DNA of 64,000 nt from Pogostemon cablin (lineage: Eukaryota; Streptophyta; Magnoliopsida; Lamiales; Lamiaceae), in assembly GCA_023678885.1 (NCBI GenBank), contig CM042982.1, positions 11,532,001 to 11,596,000 on the forward strand, in the 5' to 3' direction. Under the pieces are notes generated by a model that was given only the letters and a program-made list of their open reading frames with translations, was not told the origin of the DNA and ran no database searches. The translations under genes and the position numbers were made by a program. This document shows positions 33,417-43,727 of this stretch, piece by piece (the first letter of the stretch is position 1; each line of letters begins with the position of its first letter).

Positions 33417-34941
33417 TGATTGGTCATTTACAGTAGGGATGATCAATTAAAATAATTTATCGAATCACAGGGAGAAAGGTACTAGGGTCTAAGCGATCTC
33501 GTGTTCATCATAGTATTATAGAGAAGATCATAAAGGGATAGGATTAATCAAGAAATGGCAATTAAACAATAAAATGATAAGATAAACGATGAGATAGATG
33601 AATTGAGGATGGATGAACGAGCCAAGTAGATAGAGAATGAGACTAGCAATACTTAAAGTATGGAAAATCTAGGTATCATGCAACGAATTCATATATGTCA
33701 TGGATTAGTAACTAAGGGCGAACACGAATTCCACCTAACTCCCTCTCGAGATGTATAGAATGTAGATCCTTTACAAGGTCTCATAAAGGCTCTAAGGTCG
33801 GTTCTCAATCAAACAATTCTAACTAGGTACTAAGTTCAATTAGAGAGTCCCTTCACATGATCAATTGATCAATCGATCTAACAAATCACATGTTCTATCA
33901 GAGGGTTCTAAATTCCAAAGGATTTCTCAATCTCTCTAAAACTTATAATGCACATGAAGTGTATGATGAAATGATTCAATGAACTATTCTAAACATATAA
34001 TTGATTTCTCAATCTAATCATATGCCCATGACAATTAATCACACAAATCAACAATACAAATCAAGCAATTAACAATCAATGATAGGAAATTAATAAATCC
34101 AATCAAAATATGAATTCAATTGCAAAATACCCAAAATTATCCAACACAATTCATATTGCTAATCTCACAAGGGAGATTAGTCTCTCATATTCATAAGAAA
34201 ATTAACATAGACATTAAAATCCTTACAAAACATGATAAACAATAAGGTTTCAATAAAAAGTTTGGATGAAAACTCCCTTGGATGTCTCCAATGGTGATCT
34301 TCTTCTTCCCCTTACAATTCACCTCTCTTCCTTGCTTCTCTAACTACTTAGATGAAGGATTTGATGGTGGGATGATGATAGATGGGATGGATGAAGAAAG
34401 GATTATGATAAAGGTGTAAAATAGAGAAAATAGTGTGTGAGGTAGGTGCAGGGATGAAAACCCTTGACCAAACTGATCAAATATTAAAGTATTGGGTATT
34501 TATACCCCTTGAAAAGCTTCTAGAAGGGTTCTGATATATTTCTGATGCTGTAGCAACACGACTCGTGTGCTGCAACATGGCCACAGGGTAGCCGTGTAGG
34601 AGTTTCTTATGTCAGAAAACGGCCAAGGCTTACAGGGCCGTGTTGCGCAACATGGGTCGTGTGCTGCAACACGGCCGGCCGTGTTGGTGCAATCCATATT
34701 TTTATAATTTTATTTCGGCTTGTTCTCCCTCGTTTCAACTCTGAATTGAGATCTGCTTTTTTCTACATCTTTCTTTTCGCGTCTAGGATCTATTTTTACC
34801 TGAAAAACATACGTTTATGCTTATTCACACACATCTCCATAAAAACATATAACTCCACCAAATAGCACATAAATACGAATAAAAATATACGAAAACACAC
34901 ATAAAAAGACACTAAAATCTAGGTGAAAATATCACTCATCA
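33417..34941 (-). repeat. 5' LTR of the nested element
   Basis: Pairs with 28705-30230. TATA box at 34504-34497 on the minus strand. The 20-bp palindrome is conserved at 34667-34686. Confidence 0.92.
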
Positions 34942-35625
34942 ATCGATAACATGGAATAGCACTGTTGATTTTATCTCCTCGATCATCAAATCAAGAATAA
35001 TATTGCCGAGAGTTCTTTGCCCTTCATGGTTAAACCCTTGGATTATCAACCGGCTATGGTTGAGTTCATCCATTGGTATTTCTAACTTCTTCAACATACT
35101 TAAAGATAGGATGTTCACTGCTGAGCCTCCGTCAACAAGTCTACGCTTTACTTGCTGCCCTTGCGTATAACCGGTTACAAATAGAGGTCGGTTATGAGGC
35201 TGTGAACCCAACAACATGTCTTCATCTGTGAAGGTCACCTTCATAGAGTAAACCTTTTCCTTATCCTCAACTCGTTCATCTTCACTGCCCTGCTCACTCA
35301 CCACGTGACACGAGCTTTCATCATGAATTTCCTTTACGGAAGTGAAGTTTACGGCTGCTTCATCCTCCAACACAATTTTTCCCTCCTTAGCCAGTTGCAT
35401 GATCTTTTCCTTGAAGATGAAGCAATCATGGATGGGATGGCCCACCAATCTATGGTACTTGCAATATTTTGGGTCATTGGTTCGATTGGCTTCCTCTAGG
35501 CGCTTCATTTTAGGGAGTTCGATGAGTTTGTCTTTCATCAGATCATCAAATATGCCAGAAATATCAGAGTTCAGGAATGGATAGTCTTTTTCTTGCATCT
35601 CCTTCAGGGTTAACCTTCTTTGCCC
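34939..35625 (-). pseudogene. Tat gag C-terminus with zinc knuckle and aspartic protease, cut by the nested insertion
   Basis: From 35598 the frame carries a knuckle-like CKYHRLVGHPIHDC. After an acidic stretch comes the protease active-site motif (RLVDGGSAVNILS) and FNHEGQRTLGNI. The frame breaks at FHVID, exactly at the target duplication of the nested element, and resumes at 28704 with AKTSYNMLLG. An in-frame TAA at 35628-35626 separates it from the gag frame upstream. Confidence 0.9.
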
Positions 35626-36932
35626 TTACTCTTGAGCAACTTGTTTCCCTTTGTCTTTCTTGTCATCCCCATTCTTTCGAACCTTGACAGTAGCGGTGTT
35701 TGTGGCCATTGATTCTTTATTGGAGTTTCTGGCATAAGGCTTGCCCCATTTCATGGCTTTTTGTCTATCTTTGGACTTGTAAGAATCTGACATTGGCGAG
35801 TGCTTGATTCCACTGGAAGCCATGCTTAATTCCATGTCATGAGCTCTCATAGCCAACTCCTCAAAAGTCTTTGGCTGAATCCCTTTGAGTATGTAGAGTA
35901 AATTCCACATCATCCCTTGGATGCACATTTCGATAGCAGACTCTCCGGATAATCGGTCCTTGTAGTTTAAACTCAAATTTCTCCATCTATTGATATAGTC
36001 AATCATGGGCTCTTCCTTCAATTGGCGAGTATTAGTTAGCTCAGTCATGCTAACGGTTCTCCTTATGCTGTAGAAATGATTGAGAAATCCATGCTCCATT
36101 TGTGCCCAACTGTCAATGGATTCAGACTGCAAATCGATATACCAGTCAAAGGCATTTTCTTTGAGAGAGCGAACGAATTGCCTCACCATATGGTATTCAT
36201 AAGTACCAGCATAATTGCACATCTCAATGAAGTGTGCTACGTGCTGTCTTGGGTTTCCCTTACCATCAAATTGTTGGAACTTGGGAGGCTGGTAGCCAGC
36301 TGACATCTTTAAGTTATTCACTCTTTTTGTGTATGGCTTGTCATAAGTGATGGTAGGCTTGGAAGTCTCCTCAAACCTCTCCTTTATTGTTCTAAGTATA
36401 ATGTCCTTCAGTTGATCTACTTGGAGCATTCCATCAGCCGAAAGTTGCACTCCCCTTCAGTTTGCTCTTTTTCAGTAGTTTGGCGTTTTGTGAACTCTTC
36501 TACCTCACTCTCGTCCACAACTCCTTTTTTGTTTGTACGGCAAGTCTCTGCGATGTCTCTTTTTTCCATCAGTTGGGAGATCTTTGTGTCTTGGGCCTCT
36601 ATGTGTTTTGTGAGCCTTTCGATAGCTTTCATCATGTTTGCTAATTGTTCTTCAATAGTTGTAGTGCTCGCCATCATTACTGGAGCTGCACTTGAGTCAG
36701 ATGAAGAGCTTGAAGATGAATGAGGGTATGAGGATGCAAAGTCTTCATCACTATCCTCCTTCATGGGTGGTTGTTTTCTCAAAGTCTTATCAATCGAAGT
36801 GTTGGATCCAGATGAAGTCCCCGACTGAGCTTTCTTTGACATGCTCCTTGTAACAACAGCAACATGATCACTCAATGAATCGAAGAGCTTGGAAGCATGT
36901 GTCCTTCCCACTATGATCTTGACAGGAGTCAT
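35626..36932 (-). pseudogene. Tat gag (broken)
   Basis: The start codon at 36932 (MTPVKIIVGRTHASK) opens a Ser-rich N-terminal region and a coiled coil (EEQLANMMKAIERLTKHIEA). A frameshift near 36440-36460 moves to a frame continuing as QLSADGMLQVDQLKDIILRT. The retrotransposon gag domain follows (PPKFQQFDGKGNPRQHVAHF, FDWYIDLQSESIDSWAQME, LSLNYKDRLSGESAIEMCIQG). It ends at TAA 35628-35626 after KGKQVAQE. Gag would form the virus-like particle. Confidence 0.88.
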
Positions 36933-36978
36933 TTTGTGTTTTCAAAGTTGTAGAGAGAAGAGATGAGAGGTAGAGATT

Positions 36979-37000
36979 ATCCCACTGGGCGTGCCAAAAT
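36979..37000 (-). promoter_or_regulatory. Primer-binding site region of the Tat element
   Basis: Directly after the 5' LTR end (GTTACA) the minus strand reads aattttggcacgcccagtggg, the leader position where the tRNA primer anneals. The tRNA type was not determined. Confidence 0.6.
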
Positions 37001-37001
37001 T

Positions 37002-38068
37002 TGTAACAACAAATTTTGTATTTATAATAAAATAAATACAAATGGATACAATGATAATCCAGAAGGTTTAAACTTGAAAATTTAGGAAACAATCTCTATC
37101 TATCCTCTGATTCTTCTCTCGAACCAATTTGGACTTTGACTTTGGCTTTGACTTTGACTTGAGTGCGTTGCGCTGACTATGTTGACTGTATATGTTGAGT
37201 CGGATCTTCAGTTGAAGCTTGTCTGAACTCGAGTTAGGGGCTTTGTAACGTTAACCTAAAGGTGTCGAGCCTTTGTTCAGATTAAACGTGTTTGCTGTGA
37301 AAAACACTCGATCTGGGAGGCTTAGCACCTTAATCCCGAGTCGTATGTTGTTCTTGGCTTAAAGAACAATGAAGAACTTGGTGTTTGAAAAATACTTGAT
37401 CTGGGGGGCTTAGCACCTTAATCCCGGGTCGTATGTCATTCTTGCCTTGAAGAACACTTGAAGAACTTAGTGTATGGAGAACACTCGATCTGGGGGGCTT
37501 AGCACCTTAATCCGGGCCGTATGTCATTCTTGCCTTGAAGATCTTGAGGAGCGTTGCTCGTGTTTCAAACTCTTCAGAGCGTTGTCGTCTTCGGATGCTT
37601 CAGTGTGTCAAATGAAGGGAGGAGACCCCTTTATATAGGTGCGAGGTGAAGACTCCCTCATAAATGCCTTGCATTCTGATTGGTCCACTCTATTTTGGCC
37701 ATATTTTGCGAGCTTGAGCCTCCACTTGTGTGGGCTATAATCAGGCCTATTTTACTTGGGCCTGTTTTAATTCGCCTGGGCTTACTTGACTTTAAGTCAT
37801 GCCTCATTTGACTTGAGCCTCTTGACTTTGGTCATGCTTTATTTAATTTAAGCCCCTTATCAATTAACTTGGGCCTCTTGACTTGGGGTATACTTTATTT
37901 AATTTAAGCCTTATTTAATTTTGTGGGCTTAAATTAATTATCAATTATTAATTAATTTACTTTATGAAATAATTTATTTAAATTTCAAAATAAATTAAAA
38001 TTGATATTTAATCGAGAAAATCCACGTGTCACCATTTGATTGGACCGTGAATTTTTTAATTGCTTACA
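37002..38068 (-). repeat. 5' LTR of the Tat element
   Basis: 1067 bp, pairing with 19173-20235. The same three-unit tandem repeat is at about 37296-37550 and the TATA box is at 37638-37630 on the minus strand. The last LTR base (38068) abuts the CTGTC target duplication. Confidence 0.93.
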
Positions 38069-38073
38069 CTGTC

Positions 38074-39483
38074 ATACCAAATTATATTTTCTTCTTTAAT
38101 GATTTTCATGATGGTAACATCAATTAACAAAGAATTGGATATTTGTAGTAATGTCATAGTTATAGTGAGTGTTCATACTTTATCTTACTTAAACACTACC
38201 TCATTTAGTATAGCAAAAAAAAATATAAAATTGTAGACTCCAATTTGGAGCCAACTCTTAAAGCTCTCAAGGACAGACTTATAACCAAGAATGTGGTATG
38301 CCAAGAATGTATTATCTACTTATATTTTTAGCAATATTTTTTGGCATACAGATGGATCAGTTTCTAAGTTTTTTAAGTACACTTAAAAATTAATGTGTTT
38401 ATAGTTGAAGTTTGAGAGTTCTTTTTATAGTTCAATTATTCTTTCAAAGAACTACTAAAATTTCAGAATTCTGAATCAATTTGACCCATAGAACATTTTT
38501 CGACTTCTTTATTACATACTCCTTTATTAAATGAAAGATGATTTCTTAATTTAAATGTTAGATTGAATTATTTTCATTGTTGTAACCATAGATAAAATCT
38601 ATAAAAGATGGGATTAAAAAAGAAAGAGAGATGCAAAGAAGATCAATTATTTAAAAATTCAGCGCAAGAATGATAACTTACAATAATATTATGTTATATG
38701 AGAAGTTTAGTGGCAAGTATTACAAATTTTAACAGAAGTTAGATTCTCAGCAATTAGAAAGCTCACTTGATGAGTTAAAAAATTATATGAATGAAGGGCT
38801 GATATGAACTACTAATAAATGGGATTCTATGTTTGTAATTTAATACTTTATTGCTTTCTATGAAACGCTATCTCTTATGGGTTTGGGGAAATACATGTTG
38901 AGAATGTTCATTCTATAACTGATGTAGCAAGAGCGTATTAAAAGATGATAATACGAGAACAAACTCTATAATCCGTAAAAGAGGTTATGAAACAACTTTC
39001 ATTTTCTTAATCAAATTCAACTCCCCTAATATAATAATTTGACCACCTATTTATAGGTGAAACAAGATCTAACGTAACAAAGATAATTACAAATAAAAGG
39101 AAATAAATCAAAATATTGATACTAATTATTCTAAATGTAAAAGGAAGCAAATCAAAACATTATTAAATTAATTATTCTAAATATATCTCTATCAATAAGT
39201 CTTCTGGTTTCTTTTGTCTGATTCCAGTTTTGATGCTCCAAGTGACATTTGGAATGAAATGAAAGTTGCTATAGAGTGTTCAAATATACTTTATTGCACT
39301 CATTTCTCTTATTTTAGACAATACAGAGTTATAAATGATAAATCTTTTGATCTACTGAAGTTCTCAATATAAAAAATTGCATCTCATTCATTGCATAGAA
39401 TTAACGAGTTGGCCTGGCCAGTAGATTCCATGCCCAAGCAGGATATTTGTGTATATATTTTTTGGTTTTAAGTATTAATATGT
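38074..39483. other. Non-coding spacer between the Tat element and the MITE/chromovirus nest
   Basis: AT-rich. Around 38925-39230 the minus strand looks LTR-like: cacctataaatagg as a TATA box followed by leader-like sequence to ttgctaca. No partner or target duplication was found. No gene seen. Confidence 0.4.
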
Positions 39484-39632
39484 TACTCTCTCCGTTCCAC
39501 ACTTATGTTCATACTTTTCGTTTTCGTCTGTCTTATACTTATTTTTACCACCCAAAAAAAGAAACTTCACATTAACTAACAACCTCAAAAGTTATCTTAA
39601 TTTCAAAAATACTACTCCCGCCTAACACATTA

Positions 39633-42001
39633 TATAATATCTTAGCCCAACAATATTTTTGTTAGAAAGCCCAAAACCTAATTATTTATTTTTATGGCCC
39701 AAAAGGTCAGTCATATCTTAGCCCAACTAGATTTTTGTTAGAAAGCCCAAAACCTAATTATTTATTTTTATGGCCCAAAAGGTCAGCCCAATTAAGCCCA
39801 ATTAGAATTTTTTTAGAAAGCCCAAACTTATTTATTTATTTATTTTGTGGCCCAAAGTTTCAGCCCACTTAAATGGCCTGATATATAATTAGTAAGACTA
39901 AAGTTAAAAAAAAAAAGAGAGAGAAGAACGGGAGAAGAAAAGCAAAAGAGGGGAAAGAAGAGAGGAAGAGGAGAAACTCTTGTTGACCAAATTCTCCCTT
40001 ACAACCCTCATCCTAGGTGGTTTTTAAGTTGTTTTGAGGTAAGTGGTGTGTGAATTAAGCTTCCTTCTTCCATAATTTTGTAATTTTGTGGGGTTTTTCT
40101 TTTTGGTATGTGGGTAATTTGCAGACTGTTCGAACTGATTTTGAGATAGCTATTGCCCTCTAAACTTTGCAAACTTAATTTCTGTACGTAGCTGAACTCG
40201 TTAGCTTTCCGTAGCCACTTGAAACGCCTCAATCTGATTATTCTACAATTAGTTATGATTTTTCTCGTAAACTGCCGCTAGCAGGAAAATTTCAGAATTT
40301 TTATGTCGAATTCAAACTTATTTTCTATCGTTTCGTCTATTAATGTATTGAAACGGGTTATGTGGGATTGGGAACTGATGTTAAGGAGTTACATACTATT
40401 TTTTATTTAATATCGACTCGTTCGAAATCGATTAGGATTTGTTTTTAGCAATGAAAGGGATGTTACCACTAATAGTTAGTTATATTTAATTTGTCTTTAA
40501 TTGCTCATCTCCTTTCTAGGTAAAGAACCATCGATGAAGGGCAAGGGACCGACTTCAGATTTCGGAGACAGTTAATCACTTCCTTGTGAGTTGATAATTC
40601 GGGAACGCCTTCTCTTGTGGGAAGTGTGGACCCTCGATAAATGTGCATTTATTTTAGTTTTAGTTAATTGATAAGAAAATTATTTGGTATTGTGTTATGT
40701 GGTAAAGAGCCTGGTTGGCTCGATTTCTCTGGTTAGAGTCCTGTTAGCCATTTTATGAGTATTATTGATTTTAACTTATGTTGAAGAGTCTTGCCGGCTC
40801 GGTATCTGATAACATTTATTGTGAATTATTTGAGAATTGATTTCTGGTTATTCTTGTGTGCTATTAAGACTCTAACTTGAGTCGTTATTCATCTTATGAT
40901 GCACATGCATATGTATGCCTGGTACCAAGGTTAAGTAGCCCGAATTGGTCACGGTTCGGGTGAGTTGGAGCGACATTGGTTAAGTAGCCCGAATTGTCGT
41001 GGTTCGGGTGAGTTAGAGTGACAACCAAGTTGCCCGGGATTGGCAAACCCGCGTGAGTTAGATCTAATGGGGCACCTGTCCATTTGCCAAATACTGAACT
41101 CTGGAGGGTGATCGTTAGATGGATTAGTCTATTATAGGCTCAGTCAACGTCACCGGTGTGGGACATGCATGTCATATATGTTTATATGTTTGATCATTTC
41201 AAGTATTCACGTCGATATTGAATTGTGAACTTTAGCACTTGGCATATTGAGAAAGAATATTAATGTGCATTTTATCTAGAGTAACGGTGATGGGCTTGGA
41301 CTGTCTCTCGACGGAGAGCTCAGTTCGAGGAGGATATTGACTACCCACGCGTCTTTTATGTGATAACATGTTGTTTGAACTAATTGTGTTATTCATAAAT
41401 GTGCACTAAGGTTTTTATTTTCATTAATATGTACACTGAGTGAAATAATTATTGTGGGACGAATTGTGGGATTTTATGTTATGAACCGCGAGTGGGAGTA
41501 CATGCTTCGTATAAGGGTCGGGGTGACCGGCTTATCACCTCACAGAGCTAGTGGTTTTGCTCACCCCCATCATTCTTTCCTTTTCAGGCTGTTGATATTG
41601 TTTTGGTTGGAGGTTTGCCTATCGTTTGCTCATCATCCAATCCGTGTTTTGAGTACTTTCTCTTTTATGTAAATTGACGGATTCATTGGCGAGATTGTAT
41701 AGTTTATATTTGGTGACCCCCTTGATGTTCTTTTTGTATCTTCGCGATGTTATATCGTTCATGTATATTTTCTTTAAACTAAGTTACACCGTTGAATTTT
41801 GTACCTTTGTAAATCCTTGTTGATACTTTATGAGATGATGTCCTCAGGTTGTACCCGTTGTTATCAGTTATTCAGTTCTACAGGTACTTGATAGCAAGCC
41901 TTACGTTTTCTATAAACTTTGTGGAGTAGAGTGCACCCATTCTGTGAAATTTATGGTTAACGTGGCGGTTGTCGCGCTCTGTCTGGGGTCGGGGCGTGAC
42001 A
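39633..42001 (+). repeat. 5' LTR of the chromovirus
   Basis: Contains a duplicated 70-bp block near its start (tcttagcccaac...atggcccaaaagg), and at about 40932-41030 a doubled 50-bp unit (ttaagtagcccgaatt...ggttcgggtgagtt). A purine run (aaaaaaaaaagagagagaag) lies near 39905. Ends gcgtgaca. Confidence 0.92.
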
Positions 42002-42008
42002 ACTTTCT

Positions 42009-42020
42009 TGGTATCAGAGC
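42009..42020 (+). promoter_or_regulatory. Primer-binding site of the chromovirus
   Basis: tggtatcagagc is complementary to the 3' end of initiator methionine tRNA. It lies 7 bases after the LTR end. Confidence 0.9.
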
Positions 42021-42149
42021 CTGGTTTTATGATTCTCATTCTTTTTGTGTCAAGCCAATGAGTCCAACTTTGTTTCTATGTCATCCTAAGGTATCGTATT
42101 GCCTTGACGTTGACCTTGCATTTTCTTTCCTTTCTTCCTTTCAGTCATT

Positions 42150-43598
42150 ATGGCACCTCCAGTTCGAGGTCGAGGTCGAGGTCGAGGTCGAGGACACGCT
42201 CCTCGTGATCCTCCGAGTCCTCTACTCTCTTCTGTTCCTCGTGGACCTCGAGGACATGTTTCTTCTGATCATGTCATTCCTCCGACGGTTATGGACCCTA
42301 TCAATTCTGATCATAGGGTGTCAGTTTCCCAGGTAGAGCAACCACGGGCCCAATTGCGGGTTGAGCACATGATGACACCCGAGCAGTACCAATTGTATTA
42401 TGATCACATTCGAATACATGGTGTTCCACCACCTACAACGGCTCATACAACTACGACTGTCACTGAAGAGGTTCTTCGTGCTAATGAATCGATTCGACCT
42501 ACATCTAATGTACCAGTTTTTACTCCAGAAATGGCTTTAGGAGGTTCTGCTTCTCGAGGTGCACTTTTTATACCTGATTTGGTGAAAGCAGTTGAAAACA
42601 TGGGGACTTCGAAATTTGACGGTGCAAGAGATGCTTCTAAAGCGGGGGCATGGTTAAAGGAGATTACAGAGACCTTTGACACCTTGATGATTGAAGAATG
42701 TTATCGTGTGGTCATTGCGACCAAGCTGTTAGGCCCAGATGCACGACGATGGTGGCAGAATCTAAAAGAGACATCTTCGGTTACTATTACGTGGGCTATC
42801 TTTGTGGAACGATTCAAAGATCGATACTTCTCTCAGTACATCAAGGATCAAAAGAGAAAGGAGTTCTTCAACCTATTTCAAGGCATTATGTCGGTCGTGG
42901 AGTACGAAAGCAAATTTCTGGAATTGCGAGAATTCGCTCCTGAGTCATATACGACGAGAGACTTATGCAAGAGATTTGAAGATGGTCTTAATTTAAATAT
43001 TCGAGATCGCATCAAGTCTGGAGACAAGTACGAGAGTCTTGACGATCTCGTAGAAGAAGCCCTGAGGGTAGAAGGTTTAGTTCAGGCGAGACATAAGCTT
43101 GCAGAACGATCTCAAAAGAAAAGGCAAGGGAGCGCATTTCCAGGAAATGCATCGAAGGTGTATAGGGGTGTGGGATCTTCGCGTGGCGCACCAAGTTCGG
43201 TATCTATTAGTTTTCCTCAACCTCGGGAGCAGTTTGGTAGAGGCGGGAGCAATGTCTCGGGATCGGTTGGTAAAAATCGCAAGTGCCAGAATTGCCTAAA
43301 ATATCATGACGGCCCCTGTAAGGCTCCTCAAGTATGTTTTCAGTGTCGACAGCCGGGGCATATGCGAAGTTCTTGTCCTCAGCTTATGGGAACGAGCAGT
43401 CAGGGTTCTGGTCAGCTTCGTGGTAAACTAACATATTCTACACCCAGAGATACTCGATCTGCAGTTACCAGAGTGCCCGATGCCTCAAGCGGCCCTAGTA
43501 CTCAATCACCTATGCAAGGAAGGAAGCAAACTAGAGTATTTCATATTTCCCAGGAAGAGGCTCGCTCAGATCCGAAGGTTGTGACAGGTAATTTATAA
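42150..43598 (+). CDS. Chromovirus Gag (unspliced product, 482 aa)
   Basis: Starts at ATG 42150, about 130 bp after the primer-binding site, with an Arg-Gly repeat (RGRGRGRGRG, residues 6-15). The retrotransposon gag domain follows (FDGARDASKAGAWLKEI, ARRWWQNLK, TWAIFVERFKDRYFSQYI), then EFFNLFQGIMSVVEYESKF and LCKRFEDGLNLNIRDRI. A CCHC zinc knuckle CFQCRQPGHMRSSC sits at residues 396-409. Gag would assemble the particle and package RNA. The frame ends with VVTG then NL and TAA at 43596-43598, codons that come from the first bases of the intron at 43588. Thus this 482-residue protein is made only from unspliced RNA; spliced RNA continues into protease. No lesion was seen in the Gag frame. Confidence 0.9.
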   Translation: MAPPVRGRGRGRGRGHAPRDPPSPLLSSVPRGPRGHVSSDHVIPPTVMDPINSDHRVSVSQVEQPRAQLRVEHMMTPEQYQLYYDHIRIHGVPPPTTAHTTTTVTEEVLRANESIRPTSNVPVFTPEMALGGSASRGALFIPDLVKAVENMGTSKFDGARDASKAGAWLKEITETFDTLMIEECYRVVIATKLLGPDARRWWQNLKETSSVTITWAIFVERFKDRYFSQYIKDQKRKEFFNLFQGIMSVVEYESKFLELREFAPESYTTRDLCKRFEDGLNLNIRDRIKSGDKYESLDDLVEEALRVEGLVQARHKLAERSQKKRQGSAFPGNASKVYRGVGSSRGAPSSVSISFPQPREQFGRGGSNVSGSVGKNRKCQNCLKYHDGPCKAPQVCFQCRQPGHMRSSCPQLMGTSSQGSGQLRGKLTYSTPRDTRSAVTRVPDASSGPSTQSPMQGRKQTRVFHISQEEARSDPKVVTGNL

Positions 43599-43727
43599 TC
43601 TGAGTATTTTCACATGCTAAATCTAACCCCGCCTTGTTATGCCACTTGATTACGAATAAAACATTTGTAAGAAATTCTATCTTTCCGAATTTTTAAATCA
43701 CAATCTCACCTAATATTGCTTCTTTAG
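43588..43727 (+). other. 140-bp intron between gag and pol
   Basis: Donor gtgacag/gtaatt and acceptor attgcttctttag/gccatg. AT-rich, with stops in frame. Gag leaves one base (G) of a codon before the donor, and the acceptor supplies GC, making GGC (Gly). The frame runs on as KVVTG-HVFVGDHQVY into protease, matching the usual joint of uninterrupted gypsy polyproteins (VVTG followed by the protease strand). Without removal, Gag and Pol lie in different frames with stops and a 130-bp gap. Confidence 0.8.

Larger units (their letters stand above)
28705..34941 (-). mobile_element. Nested non-autonomous LTR retrotransposon (LARD-like), 6.2 kb
   Basis: Inserted in the Tat protease coding region with a perfect target duplication, ATCGA (28700-28704 and 34942-34946). 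The LTRs (28705-30230 and 33417-34941, about 1525 bp each) run TGATGAGTGATATTTTC to AATGACCAATCA on the minus strand. Next to the 5' LTR is a primer-binding site (tggcaccgttgctggggag, complement of 33396-33414). Before the 3' LTR is a polypurine tract (aagtttgggggtg). The 3.2 kb interior has no protease, RT, RNase H or integrase, only a short Q/N-rich and coiled-coil frame. The PBS and PPT words resemble Athila-type gypsy elements. The LTRs differ by about 4-5% by eye. Confidence 0.92.
19173..38068 (-). mobile_element. Tat-lineage Ty3/gypsy LTR retrotransposon, 18.9 kb, degenerate, containing a nested element
   Basis: The two LTRs (19173-20235 and 37002-38068) both run TGTAACAACAAATTTTG to TTGCTTACA. 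The element is flanked by a perfect 5-bp target duplication, CTGTC (19168-19172 and 38069-38073). Coding order on the minus strand is gag, protease, RT, RNase H, a second archaeal-type RNase H, integrase; the extra RNase H before integrase marks the Tat lineage. An antisense plant-mobile-domain ORF lies between integrase and the 3' LTR. Without the 6.2-kb nested element the body is about 12.7 kb, normal for Tat elements. At least eight stops and frameshifts and a lost integrase glutamate show it cannot move by itself. By eye the LTRs differ by about 7% plus small indels. Confidence 0.95.

Noticed and set aside
38925..39230. Possible minus-strand solo LTR with TATA box
   Set aside because: No matching TG/CA ends with a target duplication and no second copy in the window.
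42009..42020. tggtatcagagc (also near 9572 and complement forms at 8952 and 14091) as tRNA gene fragments
   Set aside because: These are LTR-element primer-binding sites; no cloverleaf sequence surrounds them.
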